This document shows, in pieces, positions 22,201 to 30,934 of a stretch of 64,000 nucleotides of DNA (position 1 is the first letter of the stretch; the number at the start of each line of letters is the position of its first letter). A model generated the notes under the pieces. That model searched no databases, was not told the origin of the DNA, and was given only the letters and a program-made list of their open reading frames with translations. Source of the stretch: Sphingobacterium athyrii (GTDB lineage: Bacteria > Bacteroidota > Bacteroidia > Sphingobacteriales > Sphingobacteriaceae). The translations under genes were made by a program, and so were the position numbers. The stretch spans positions 1 to 64,000 of the forward strand of contig NZ_QCXX01000005.1 in NCBI RefSeq assembly GCF_003071065.1, read 5' to 3'.

Positions 22201-22422
22201 ATAGGAAAATACCATCACCCCGCTGTTCGGAACCGAAATTACAAACCGTCCATCTTCTCCTGTTTTTCCCAGATCTCGTTTGGGGTTTTCCAACCGGATA
22301 GAAACGCCGCCGAGCGCTCTGTTATCATTTCCTTTCACAACACCCTTGACCATGGTTTGGGCCCATGCCTCCCCCACAAACAAGGCGCAAATGAAAGTTA
22401 ATATTATGCTAAATTGTTTCAT
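19261..22422 (-). CDS. SusC/RagA family TonB-linked outer-membrane transporter, module B
   Basis: About 1053 residues from start MKQFSIIL (22422), which begins the signal peptide (ends near EAWAQ). Residues about 22-105 are a carboxypeptidase-regulatory-like Ig domain (VKGVVKGNDNRALGGVSI). The plug follows with the SusC signature VVVGYQQRKRETLTGSV and the DITVMKDAQATAMYGSRGAYG motif, then a long 22-strand-type barrel ending in Phe (LGVSVQF). It imports oligomeric ligand across the outer membrane with SusD. The usual TonB box is not obvious. Confidence 0.93.
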   Translation of the reverse strand: MKQFSIILTFICALFVGEAWAQTMVKGVVKGNDNRALGGVSIRLENPKRDLGKTGEDGRFVISVPNSGVMVFSYQGYRSEKYTIVAGKKEYNVTLESTAQELEETVVVGYQQRKRETLTGSVVTISGKEIQDIPSGNFVDLLQGKVAGLNIQNNTGSPGMRGTMAVRGMSSFNVSGSGDNTFVTPTSPLFVIDGVPIDDNSGYEYGFETAGPGVSPISMIPPEDIEDITVMKDAQATAMYGSRGAYGVIQVRTKRGNSKVPIVNYQGQFFLSAVPQLRRVIGGKGERMVRLEQILMNDTTLAAALRRINDSPILADSLNPYYNNSTDWQSYFYRNTMNQTHNIGISGGERTFNYKANMNYYDENGIIANTGFKRYTMTSNMQYEPSDRFRMMTNINVNVAQNKMGSGNALMQTGVGKSVNTTSLYPSPSLFSGSMGALSALGVDDQNKTGNYLGQLELQYVPIKDVRASVTLNYNYTTSTKDRYTPEVLLGNSSEVYSYYSNKSKVYNRNQLSYVKPIKEKHLFSVYGFTEMEITASSEDLSKIRGTANDQFQTGISYNTRNTLGGLLNSLNNFRSVAYAGSFSYNYDSKYILDLTYRVDGSSLTGGATPWTKNPSAGLRWNFKKEKFMENVGWWDTGFLRGSVGRTISPAGSLSDIYGWYKIDDGRYNNRPTTSLDLEIAPNTGLVPQSTTQWSAAAELGFFNSSLYITYETYYKQSDKILDKKPIANHNAFRNVLTNEKAMVNKGHELSIQYRPKLANSDWELNANATFAINRDYVTSLPDGARQLVQADGSGYDLPQFFRLGRNAFTFVLYDYKGVYKADDQVPVNPLTGLRYRAGGQMSEGKFFRAGDPIFTDLNGDYVLDENDLVYVGNSQAAITGGLYLYSRYKNWSVRTQLSYTLDRDILNTALTDRFRNYSDPSGQNYGTGAPGAYVPLDAYNVWRQLGDNADYPNVSDFTRLSLYNPYRYNSTMFMEDGSYVKINSVTVGYNFDRRWARRFGVSSARINLTANNVYTFSNYSGPDPELVTGVGRDGSNGYPSRRTYSLGVSVQF

Positions 22423-22451
22423 AATTTTTAAGCTAATTAGTCCGTCCATCA

Positions 22452-23492
22452 TCAGTCAAATTTTGGCGTTTCATTGGTGAAGCGAAACTGTATCTCCCAA
22501 TCTCCTTCTTCGTATATCGCAAATGGCATCTCGATCCCACAATCTTCAAGAAAACCAAACTGCCCTTTTCTGCGGAATTTGAAATTCATCACAGCATATG
22601 TACCATCACTTGAAGAATAATCGGTTTTGATCGGTGCCAATGGAATAGGATAAGCAACGTCATAAATCACCTTACCATTTTCAAATCTATGATTGAAACC
22701 ATGCACCAATTTATCCCACTCTGTCGCTGCAAATTTCTTCACATCAATTGGACGATTTAAAGAGTCCAAGAAACTTATGGTCAAGGTTTTGCTTCCTGTC
22801 CCTTTGCTTTCCAACTTATTGAAATACACATTAATTAGACCTGGATAAACAAATTGATTTGTTCTTTCGCCATACAAATTGATTGTCCTGCTGGGATGCG
22901 TATAAGGAAGGGGTGATAAGCCTGTCACCGGATCCATGATACTCGGCTCAAATGCACGTTCACGATAAGGCTTTAATTTGAAATTCCGCAAATATCTGCG
23001 TCCACCAGTGTTGCTAACTTCAATATCAAACACATAGCCTGAATCTGGTTGTGCTTTGACAAAATTTGAATTCACCGACTGCCCCCAAAAGTTTATATTA
23101 CCTGATTTCTCCAGAATCTCAAGAATTGGGCGATATTCTATCTTACGTTTACTTTCAATTTCTGCAATGGATTTCTCTTCACCGGTATAAGCATCTTTCC
23201 AGATTTTCACCGGGAATTTATCTTCAAAAAGTGTTGAAGGCTGTCCATCAATATCACGCACATTTACAATCTTGAAATTGAGCGGCTGTGATGTATTCTG
23301 CCCTATATTGACAATATTGTTATAGAATGTATTTCTTCCTAACAATGGCATAAATTCGTTGGTGCTATACACCACGTCAGTACCAAGTGAGTCTTGGTCA
23401 TCTGGAATATACTTATTACATGAGGCTAGCATGAAAAGTCCGATCCCGAGCACCAATAACTGTTTTGCCGATTTTAATATTTTCTTTTCCAT
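22452..23492 (-). CDS. DUF5007-like lipoprotein
   Basis: 346 residues; lipobox MLASC, Cys25. The rest is beta-rich without catalytic motifs. The family name DUF5007 is from memory of similar genes beside fasciclin/SusCD genes and is moderately certain. It stands between module A and the SusC of module B, 29 bp before the SusC start, and holds the position that the DUF5008 gene holds in module B. Probably a surface accessory binding lipoprotein. Confidence 0.65.
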   Translation of the reverse strand: MEKKILKSAKQLLVLGIGLFMLASCNKYIPDDQDSLGTDVVYSTNEFMPLLGRNTFYNNIVNIGQNTSQPLNFKIVNVRDIDGQPSTLFEDKFPVKIWKDAYTGEEKSIAEIESKRKIEYRPILEILEKSGNINFWGQSVNSNFVKAQPDSGYVFDIEVSNTGGRRYLRNFKLKPYRERAFEPSIMDPVTGLSPLPYTHPSRTINLYGERTNQFVYPGLINVYFNKLESKGTGSKTLTISFLDSLNRPIDVKKFAATEWDKLVHGFNHRFENGKVIYDVAYPIPLAPIKTDYSSSDGTYAVMNFKFRRKGQFGFLEDCGIEMPFAIYEEGDWEIQFRFTNETPKFD

Positions 23493-23493
23493 G

Positions 23494-24165
23494 CTATTTG
23501 TTTAATAATTTAGCGAGTTTACTAAATCCGAAATTATGACTTGGAGCCAGGACATGTAACATCCCATTGTGGGTACGGATATTCACCACAGAGGTTGCAC
23601 TTTCCTGCCAGTAGCGTTGAAAAATAGATCTATTCATGTCACTCAATATGATCTGTTGCTGACCGCCACCTATAATCCCCGACGCTGATGTCACCTTATA
23701 TTTTAAGGTCATATTATAATCGTCGATGGCTTTAATCACTTTCCCTTCAACAAAATCCTGCAGGTAAGGCGTATCGTATTCACCATCAAAGGCGTAATGA
23801 TAAGTCAAAGAATCAAGTATTAATTGGGGAATGTCTTCGAGATAAAGTGGGGATCGATTTCCCGCTTTTCGTACACCGTTCATGGCATCCAAAGCATTGG
23901 TAAAACTGCTGTTCGTCATTGCGAAAAAGGTCGTTTTTGCATTGGCATCTTTCAATTTAGCACGTACCGACGGAACACGATCCAAGACTAACAACAAGGA
24001 GTCATAGGCATTCCCTTGGGATTCCAAAAATTCCAATGACGTTCCGTCAAATTCGGTATACTTAACTTGAAAATCTTCGTAATAGGTATTCCCTTTTTTG
24101 CAACTAGCCATGCTCAGTAGCAATACGATTAGCGATAAGCCTAAAAAAATATGTTTGTTTTTCAT
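23494..24165 (-). CDS. Fasciclin (FAS1) domain lipoprotein, module A
   Basis: 223 residues; lipobox SMASC, Cys22. The FAS1 domain covers most of the protein: TSLEFLESQGNAYDSLLLVL, TTFFAMTNSSFTNALDAMN, and THNGMLHVLAPSHNFGFSKL near the end, where H-N-G-M-L-H-V-L is the usual fasciclin closing motif. The start is 14 bp downstream of the SusD stop, and the stop is 1 bp before the next start, so it is translated in a tight operon. Confidence 0.83.
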   Translation of the reverse strand: MKNKHIFLGLSLIVLLLSMASCKKGNTYYEDFQVKYTEFDGTSLEFLESQGNAYDSLLLVLDRVPSVRAKLKDANAKTTFFAMTNSSFTNALDAMNGVRKAGNRSPLYLEDIPQLILDSLTYHYAFDGEYDTPYLQDFVEGKVIKAIDDYNMTLKYKVTSASGIIGGGQQQIILSDMNRSIFQRYWQESATSVVNIRTHNGMLHVLAPSHNFGFSKLAKLLNK

Positions 24166-24179
24166 GATTATCTATTCTA

Positions 24180-25697
24180 TTATTTCCAATATGAGTTTTG
24201 CACCAGTTTGGAGTTTCTTTCCAGTACATCCGACGAGATCGGCCAATAGATTCCACCTTTCTGGATCAAATCGTTCATGACAGGATTATTTTTCTTAATT
24301 TTTGCCAGACGTATTTGATCGTACCACCTCCAGCCTTCTCCCATCAATTCCCGTCTTCTCTCCAAAAAGATCTCTTCCAATAAGTCTTTTGGCGAGTTAC
24401 TGATATAGGGCTTTAGACCGCGACGCTCTTTAATCACATTGAGGTATTTAATGGCATCGTCGCGTTGATTGAGAACTGCTTTGGCTTCCGCTTGCAGCAA
24501 GTAGATCTCTTCAAGGCGGGTAAAAACCAAGTTCGATCCAAAAATGGAAAAATCAGAATCACCATTACCATTACGGATGACTTTGATTTTACTAAAAATC
24601 GGAATATCGCCATTGTAGTTTGTAAAGTAGTTGGTCCGTACCAATCCCGATACAGAGTCAATACCGAAACGCGTGTCGTTGACGTCATCAAACAATTTAT
24701 TGATGGTGTCTCGGCTCACATAGATATCCGGTTTAGCTTTGGTGACAATCGGATAACCCAAAGTCAATGATTCGATATGGCCTGTATTTGTCGCTTCGCC
24801 CAATTCGTAGGAAGAGCGAATCGCCAGGATCTGTGCGCGCGTACTTGGCCCAAATAGACCATCGGTCGGATTCACCAATGCTGGTGTCGTCAATAGTTCA
24901 AGATTCGCTTGGGAATAATTGTCGATAACAAATCGGGAGTATACCTCGGCATTGATGTATTTTCCCTGCCAAGCCGCTACATGTGCCAACAGGGAATAGG
25001 CTGTAATTTTGTTGACCAATACACCAACCCAAGTAGCATAACTTTCGCCATAATAACTTTGTGTTCCTACAGCATAGCGGTAAGGTAAGTCCTGCGCCGC
25101 AGCCAATAGTTCGGTTTCTGCAAAAGCTAAAACAGTCGCTTCTGTCGATCGTGCAAGTTCCACAAAGGAACCATTATCATAAGATTCTTTTAACAGAGGA
25201 ACATCGCCCCAGATACGGACCATATAGAAATACATCAGCGCACGGATTGTACGTGCCTGTGCAACATCGTACTTCATATCCCTTTCTGTATATCGCTTAT
25301 CTTTGGCCATCACTTCGGGAGCGCGTTCGATAAAAAGCGATGCCGCATTGATGACCGCGTAAAATCTACGCCAGTCTGTGAGATCTTTAAGTAAGGGATA
25401 AGCTGATCTCAATTTATTTTCTTGGACGACACGAAGATCGGCACGGGAATACGGTGTGAAGTCACCGTACCGCATTTCTCCATACACCCAATGCCCATAA
25501 TTATCAACCAATGCTGCCCGCATCAGGCCATAAATGCCCATTAGGTGTGCGCGTGTATCAGATATGGATTGCCATTCTAGTTTCTCGGAGCCGAGATTGG
25601 ATGCAACGATATCCAATTTTTTATTACATGAGCTCGTAAAAGCAGTGATGCCCAGTGCCATCAGGAACATGACCGCCCATCGATTATATCTTTTCAT
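24180..25697 (-). CDS. RagB/SusD family outer-membrane lipoprotein, module A
   Basis: 505 residues; lipobox FTSSC, Cys24. SusD features: SDTRAHLMGIYGLMRAALVDN, AQARTIRALMYFYMVRIWGDVPL, RLEEIYLLQAEAKAVLNQRDD and the C-terminal EEIFLERRRELMGEGWRWYD, which closes the family. It follows its SusC partner by 21 bp. It binds ligand on the cell surface above SusC. Confidence 0.93.
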   Translation of the reverse strand: MKRYNRWAVMFLMALGITAFTSSCNKKLDIVASNLGSEKLEWQSISDTRAHLMGIYGLMRAALVDNYGHWVYGEMRYGDFTPYSRADLRVVQENKLRSAYPLLKDLTDWRRFYAVINAASLFIERAPEVMAKDKRYTERDMKYDVAQARTIRALMYFYMVRIWGDVPLLKESYDNGSFVELARSTEATVLAFAETELLAAAQDLPYRYAVGTQSYYGESYATWVGVLVNKITAYSLLAHVAAWQGKYINAEVYSRFVIDNYSQANLELLTTPALVNPTDGLFGPSTRAQILAIRSSYELGEATNTGHIESLTLGYPIVTKAKPDIYVSRDTINKLFDDVNDTRFGIDSVSGLVRTNYFTNYNGDIPIFSKIKVIRNGNGDSDFSIFGSNLVFTRLEEIYLLQAEAKAVLNQRDDAIKYLNVIKERRGLKPYISNSPKDLLEEIFLERRRELMGEGWRWYDQIRLAKIKKNNPVMNDLIQKGGIYWPISSDVLERNSKLVQNSYWK

Positions 25698-25718
25698 ACT
25701 CTTTCTACTATTAAATTA

Positions 25719-28652
25719 TTACAGCTCTAACTTAACGCCTAAGGAAACCATTGGGGACAATGGTAGTCCATAACCTGTATAATATCCATTAAAATCTATC
25801 AGTTCGGGATCCGCTCCTGAAAACTTGGAAATCGTCAATAAATTGGTACCTGAAACGTAAACATAAGCTCTACGAATGGTCTTCATCTTGTCTTTTATAT
25901 TGTTCAATTTGGCAAGATCGTAGCCTATAGTCAAGGATCTCAATTTCAAGAAAGAAGCATTTTCCAAAAACAGATCTTGATCCACGCGGTAGGCAACAAT
26001 CGGGCTCCAAGGATTATAAATCGGGTATTTATTCAAATCAACATCTTGCTGCCAATGAAATACTTCGCGAATCCCATCCAATGAATTGGTATTTTCGGTA
26101 TTGACGAAATTATACTTATTTGAAGCGCGTTGATTCAAGGCCTTATGCCCAAGCGCAAAATACCATTGCATATTCAGGTCGAACCCTTTGTATTTGAAAT
26201 AGTTTTGAAACGAACCTGTTAGCTTTGGCATAGCATTACCTTTCAAGACACGATCTTCATCATTGATTTTAAAATCTCCGTTTTGGTCTTTCCAGATCGG
26301 GTCTCCCACGGCAAAATCCACTCCGTCAAACTGAAGTTTTTGACCGTTTTGTACGGGAATACTCGCCTCAGTATCATAAGTTCCTTGATTTTCGTACAAC
26401 CAAAACTGATCAATAGCTTCACCCACTTTTAATATTCTATTTCCAACTTTCAACTGCTTGCGTCCTCCTGGAAGTGCCGTCAATTTATTTTGATTGTAAT
26501 TTAGATTAAGTGATGTATTCCATTGTAATGTTTCAGTATTAGACAATACTTTTGCCGACAGATTGAGATCCACCCCAGTGTTTTTTACACTTAAGCCATT
26601 AACTATTTGTCCAGAATAACCATACTCAGCAGGAATAGGTGAATTAATCAATTGATTTACATCTTTCTTTTGGTATATGGAGACTTCAAAATCAAGTTTT
26701 TTCTCCAATAAAGTTCCGTCAACGGTCAAATCGGCATGATCTGTATAAGGCCATTTGATATCGTAACCTACCCAACCTTCTGAATAAGGTCTGGATGCAA
26801 CAGCAAAACCATTATAGGACACCAAGGATTTCTCGGATCCCCAATTTAGATCTGCGGTATAATTTGGGCCAATGGCAAATTTACTTGTAAATACCGGTTT
26901 CCCAATTCGCGCCCAGGAGGCTTTTACGCCTAAATTGTTAAATAAATTGTCTTCATTTTCGGGAATCAAATGATATTTCGCAGCGAATGAAGGTGTCATC
27001 AACCAACGTGAGTCAGGTTGCATTGTTGAAGAACCATCATAACGTAATACCGCACTTAAGTCCAAGAGATTTTTGTAGCTATAATTGGCCGCCAAATACA
27101 GGGAGTGCAATCTAAAATCTTCGCGATTACTGTACCTATTCACATATAGCCCCCCAATCGGCACTAAATAACTGCCTTTTTGAGGATCGCCATCTACAAC
27201 ATTAACCTTGATAAAATCGTTTGGTCCATCATAAGCACGTGCATAATTGTAACGATAGAGGTCCTGTGTATAAGATGATCCTAAAGTCAAATCCAATTTA
27301 TGCTGTTCTTGGAATTCCAAGTTATATTCCAGGCGGTTATTATACACCAAGCGTTGATTAAAACCAAAATAACTCGACATATAGTTATTGGTTTCCATCA
27401 ATGAACCAGGAAAAAAAGCTTGTCTTGCACCCTCAGAATAATCAATTCCTAAGGAAGTATTAAATTTTAGGTTCTTGAGAAAATAAAGATCTAATGTTAC
27501 CAGCGAATTTAAGAAATTGACGGTATTCTTATCCAAAGCCGCTTTATAGATATCTAGATACTGTGCATACATATCCTTACCCGGTGAAATTGGCACAGAT
27601 AAATCAGGTACATAAGACGCTTCACCGAATCGATCCCTGAGACTGCGGTTACGATCTCTCAAACTACGGCTTGCATTGATTGTAGCACCAAAATTCAACC
27701 ATTTAAAGGGAGCCATATTCACGTTGAACAGGGCATTGTAGCGCTCAATATTTGTCTTGTCGGCAGAGCTTGCATTTTTGGTGTATCCACCCACAAAGGA
27801 AAAATTCGCGCGATCATTACCCCCACGGATACCAATGCTTCCACCGTAAATCGGCGTGGTTTTATAATATTCTTCATTCCAATTGGCCGGTCCATAATAA
27901 TTTACATTGGTCGAATCACTGAGATAGCCGGGATAATTCAAACGGTCTGTTGCAGATCCATATTTATTATAGAATATCGATCGGAACATATTTTCATACT
28001 GAGCATTCACAGGTGTCACTACCGGTTTTGTGGCTAGTCCAACATAGGTATTAATGAAAATTTGGCGTTCCCCTTCTTTACCCGGTTTTGTCAGGATCCA
28101 AATTGCTCCATTGGCTGCTAACGGTCCAAGCCTTGCCAATTTAACGGGATCTTTTATCACTTCGATAGACTCTACAGTTGCTAGGTCAATACCTGCGAAG
28201 TTGTCGGTTCCGGGTCCAATACGATTAAACTGATACTGTTGAATGGAGTAAGCAAAATTGTTGTCTCTTGCGATGGGTATTCCATTAATAAATACGGTTG
28301 GTTGTACATTAACGGCATCTTTAATTTCAAACAATGGCGACCCTAACCCCCGAAGCACCATATTCTTTGGTGCACCTGGTTCGCCTGTCGCTTCTTGTAC
28401 GTAGAGACCGGCAACTTGCCCTTTCAAAACCTCCGGAATACTGACAACAGGCAGTGTTTCAACGTTTCTTAAGTTTAGACTGTCTTTGACACCCTGCTTT
28501 TTCAACAAAGTAGCCAGTCGTCCTTTAAGCAATCGCTTGTCAACCTCATTGATTTCAGAAGTATCTTGTTTTGAAGTCCAAAAGTTAAGGTGATTAGCCT
28601 TCGCAGCTGGAAACATAGGGACAAGAAATAAAAAACAAAATAGTCTTTTCAT
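25719..28652 (-). CDS. SusC/RagA family TonB-linked transporter lacking the N-terminal Ig domain, module A
   Basis: About 977 residues from start MKRLFCFLF (28652), chosen because it begins the signal peptide. Unlike the module B protein, no carboxypeptidase-like domain precedes the plug. A short charged stretch (about 25-60) leads into VVSIPEVLKGQVAGLYVQEATGEPG, VFINGIPI and TVESIEVIKDPVKLARLGPLAANGA, which are SusC plug motifs. The barrel ends in LGVKLEL, with Leu rather than the more common Phe. First gene of the 20-kb operon. Confidence 0.9.
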   Translation of the reverse strand: MKRLFCFLFLVPMFPAAKANHLNFWTSKQDTSEINEVDKRLLKGRLATLLKKQGVKDSLNLRNVETLPVVSIPEVLKGQVAGLYVQEATGEPGAPKNMVLRGLGSPLFEIKDAVNVQPTVFINGIPIARDNNFAYSIQQYQFNRIGPGTDNFAGIDLATVESIEVIKDPVKLARLGPLAANGAIWILTKPGKEGERQIFINTYVGLATKPVVTPVNAQYENMFRSIFYNKYGSATDRLNYPGYLSDSTNVNYYGPANWNEEYYKTTPIYGGSIGIRGGNDRANFSFVGGYTKNASSADKTNIERYNALFNVNMAPFKWLNFGATINASRSLRDRNRSLRDRFGEASYVPDLSVPISPGKDMYAQYLDIYKAALDKNTVNFLNSLVTLDLYFLKNLKFNTSLGIDYSEGARQAFFPGSLMETNNYMSSYFGFNQRLVYNNRLEYNLEFQEQHKLDLTLGSSYTQDLYRYNYARAYDGPNDFIKVNVVDGDPQKGSYLVPIGGLYVNRYSNREDFRLHSLYLAANYSYKNLLDLSAVLRYDGSSTMQPDSRWLMTPSFAAKYHLIPENEDNLFNNLGVKASWARIGKPVFTSKFAIGPNYTADLNWGSEKSLVSYNGFAVASRPYSEGWVGYDIKWPYTDHADLTVDGTLLEKKLDFEVSIYQKKDVNQLINSPIPAEYGYSGQIVNGLSVKNTGVDLNLSAKVLSNTETLQWNTSLNLNYNQNKLTALPGGRKQLKVGNRILKVGEAIDQFWLYENQGTYDTEASIPVQNGQKLQFDGVDFAVGDPIWKDQNGDFKINDEDRVLKGNAMPKLTGSFQNYFKYKGFDLNMQWYFALGHKALNQRASNKYNFVNTENTNSLDGIREVFHWQQDVDLNKYPIYNPWSPIVAYRVDQDLFLENASFLKLRSLTIGYDLAKLNNIKDKMKTIRRAYVYVSGTNLLTISKFSGADPELIDFNGYYTGYGLPLSPMVSLGVKLEL

Positions 28653-28816
28653 TCGATTTATGTCTTTAGGCATTAAAAAAAATTGGTGTTATTCGGCTAG
28701 CAAATAAATTTAGTTTCGGCTTTAATAAAAGTTGGACTTCGAGTCCTATTAATAATTGATAGTATGTAACAATGCTACAACAATATTTTTAAAGTCGGAC
28801 ATAATGGTATAAACGA

Positions 28817-28847
28817 AATCGATTGCGTAATCAAAGCAAACGATTGC
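28817..28847 (-). promoter_or_regulatory. Two LacI-like operators upstream of the SusC operon
   Basis: Site 1 is AATCGATTGCGTAA (28817-28830) with centre at 28820/28821. Site 2 is the palindrome GCAA-ACGA-TTGC (28836-28847) with centre at 28841/28842. The centres are 21 bp apart, two helical turns, so both face the same side. They lie about 165-195 bp before the SusC start. The 14-bp core of site 1 recurs, inverted, at 5193-5206. Regulation by a LacI-type protein encoded elsewhere is inferred. Confidence 0.45.
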
Positions 28848-29220
28848 ACAATTTCTTATGCATAGTCTATGAAAATAGTAGTTTTATAAATTTATAAAAA
28901 AAGCGGATCGCATCTTTATATTTAATTAAGAATCTCCTTGTTTTTAGTCAATATATTTTTCTATTGATTTTGTAAAACCAATGGAAAAATTATTCGCCAT
29001 TTAGCATCTTAATCGAAGAATAGTCGCAATAAAATCGAAGGAAAAATTATAAGAAAATAGGAGTATTATCGCTATCTCGACATAGCTTTCTTTCAAATGA
29101 TGCAAAAAATATGTTTAAAGTATTCTTTGCACGGTTGAGGGGCACAGTATTGGCTGTCGCATTCATATATAATTGACTCCAGCCCTAGATTTTCTTTGCG
29201 TTTTTAGAAAATTCCATTTA

Positions 29221-29259
29221 TAACTAATGCGGCACAAAAGGATTGGTCCGCATTAGTTA
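29221..29259 (-). terminator. Hairpin behind lepB, possible terminator
   Basis: Perfect 12-bp arms TAACTAATGCGG (29221-29232) / CCGCATTAGTTA (29248-29259) with a 15-nt loop, about 65 bp after the signal peptidase stop. No run of T follows on either strand, so it may be an unconventional terminator or a 3' end stabilising hairpin. Confidence 0.4.
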
Positions 29260-29324
29260 TCTAAACATGTAAATAAGCCCCCTTTAGCAGTCTTATCTTA
29301 AATATTCCGCCTGGGGATATTCTT

Positions 29325-30899
29325 TTATTTTATACCCTTAAAAATCCGGTTCCACCGTATTTTAGAAAATCCATTTCCGTTTGTGTTCCAGCTCATCCAG
29401 GTAAATAAAGCTTTACCCACAATATGATCCTCCGGCACAAAGCCCCAATCCCTTGCGTCCAACGAATTATGTCTGTTGTCCCCCATCATCCAATAGTAAT
29501 CCATTCTGAATGTGTAGGAATCCACTTTGTTGTCATTCAGGTATAAACCATCCGCCCTCTTTTCCAGGCGGTTATTTTCATAAACCCTGATCGCGCGTTC
29601 ATAAAGCGGTAGTGTTTGCGCATTCAAAGCAACTTTCATTCCTTTTTTTGGAATCACAAAAGGTCCAAAGTTATCGTAATTCCATTTGTACTGCGGATCA
29701 TTCGGGAATGTATTGGCTTCCGGTTCCCCTGCTTTGCGCAGGTTCATCTGCATCGATTTAACATTGGACCAAGATTTTACCATGTTAACCTGCTCAGGTG
29801 TAAGAAAGACCACATAAACTCCGGGCTGAATCTGTGCGATTTCGATACCCATATCCCGCATTCGCTGTTCATCCAGGCCTGTCTCATCAGTCATCACGGT
29901 ATAATCCATCTGACTTTCTGGAGCAACGAAGCCGGGTTGATCGTTTACATACAGTACAGCATCGCGCATGCTGATTTTATCACCCGGCATTCCAACACAG
30001 CGTTTGATCAGATGCTCCCGCTTGTCCACTGGACGTGTTTGAATAGTAAACTGTTGATGGACGGCTTCGTAACCCATGGAGCGAACCAGGTCGTAATAAG
30101 GCTGATCCTGATTCTCTATCGCGACAGTATCTCCGGCCGGCGCATTAAAAACAATGACATCATTACGTTTGATTTCCTGAAAACCGGGCAACCGCTTATA
30201 AGGAAGTTCGATCAGTTCAGAAAATGCTTTACCACCAAATAAAGGCATGGTATGATGTGCAAAAGGAAAAGCAATCGGCGTATTGGGAATACGGGGTCCA
30301 TAATTCAACTTACTGACAAACAAATAATCGCCGATCAAAAGCGACTGTTGCATAGAACCCGAAGGGATCATAAAAGCTTCCAGCAAGAAACCGCGGATCA
30401 GCGTTGCGGCAACCGTCGCGAAGACAATGGCATCCGCCCACTCTCGCACCATAGATTTCTTATAGGGATATTTGATTTTAAATTCATTGTAGGACTCATG
30501 CAGCAGCCTCAGCTTATCCTCTTTTGTCAGCTGTGCGCCCTCAGCTGAAGCTTTCAGTTTTTTAGCATAAAGTCCATTTAGAAATTGAACGTTTTTGTCT
30601 CTTCCCCATAATGGTAATACGATAAAAGGGACCAGCACCGCAGCACAATTTTCCCAAAATCTTCTTTTACCAAAACAATGGATGAAATCCAGGTATAAAT
30701 TATAAAAGACAAAGACATTCACGATCGGAATGATCAACAATACAATATACCAGACAGGCCGATTGGTTATCTGTCCTTGAATCCATTGGCTATAAACAGG
30801 TACAATACCCTCCCAGCCACGACGCCCCGCCTTCTCAAACAAAAGCCAAAAACCATAAGCAGCAATGATGGTCAGTACAATAAAAAGAATAAGCGCCAT
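29325..30899 (-). CDS. lepB: Signal peptidase I
   Basis: 524 residues. It cleaves signal peptides of exported proteins at the outer face of the inner membrane. Residues 1-100 hold three or four membrane segments of the extra N-terminal region found in Bacteroidota members. A further membrane segment (about 155-175) leads to the catalytic box MIPSGSMQQSL with Ser182. The general-base Lys is in HLIKRCVGMPGD, and box E is MGDNRHNSLDARDWGFVP. The large insert between the Lys box and box E is common in this phylum. It starts 35 bp after the stop of the gene at 30935. Confidence 0.95.
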   Translation of the reverse strand: MALILFIVLTIIAAYGFWLLFEKAGRRGWEGIVPVYSQWIQGQITNRPVWYIVLLIIPIVNVFVFYNLYLDFIHCFGKRRFWENCAAVLVPFIVLPLWGRDKNVQFLNGLYAKKLKASAEGAQLTKEDKLRLLHESYNEFKIKYPYKKSMVREWADAIVFATVAATLIRGFLLEAFMIPSGSMQQSLLIGDYLFVSKLNYGPRIPNTPIAFPFAHHTMPLFGGKAFSELIELPYKRLPGFQEIKRNDVIVFNAPAGDTVAIENQDQPYYDLVRSMGYEAVHQQFTIQTRPVDKREHLIKRCVGMPGDKISMRDAVLYVNDQPGFVAPESQMDYTVMTDETGLDEQRMRDMGIEIAQIQPGVYVVFLTPEQVNMVKSWSNVKSMQMNLRKAGEPEANTFPNDPQYKWNYDNFGPFVIPKKGMKVALNAQTLPLYERAIRVYENNRLEKRADGLYLNDNKVDSYTFRMDYYWMMGDNRHNSLDARDWGFVPEDHIVGKALFTWMSWNTNGNGFSKIRWNRIFKGIK

Positions 30900-30934
30900 A
30901 TGTTGTTTTTTTTCGAAATGTAAATGGATGAAAG

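Larger units (their letters stand above)
28674..29324. other. 650-bp non-coding region between signal peptidase and the SusC operon
   Basis: AT-rich. It carries the control region of the SusC operon (LacI-like sites at 28817-28847), a small palindrome GGACT-TCG-AGTCC (28734-28746) in the probable leader, and a 12-bp inverted repeat near 29221-29259 behind the signal peptidase gene. No coding frame was supported and no clear TANNTTTG promoter was found for the operon. Confidence 0.6.

Noticed and set aside
29616..30242. 208-codon frame on the plus strand
   Set aside because: Antisense shadow of signal peptidase I.
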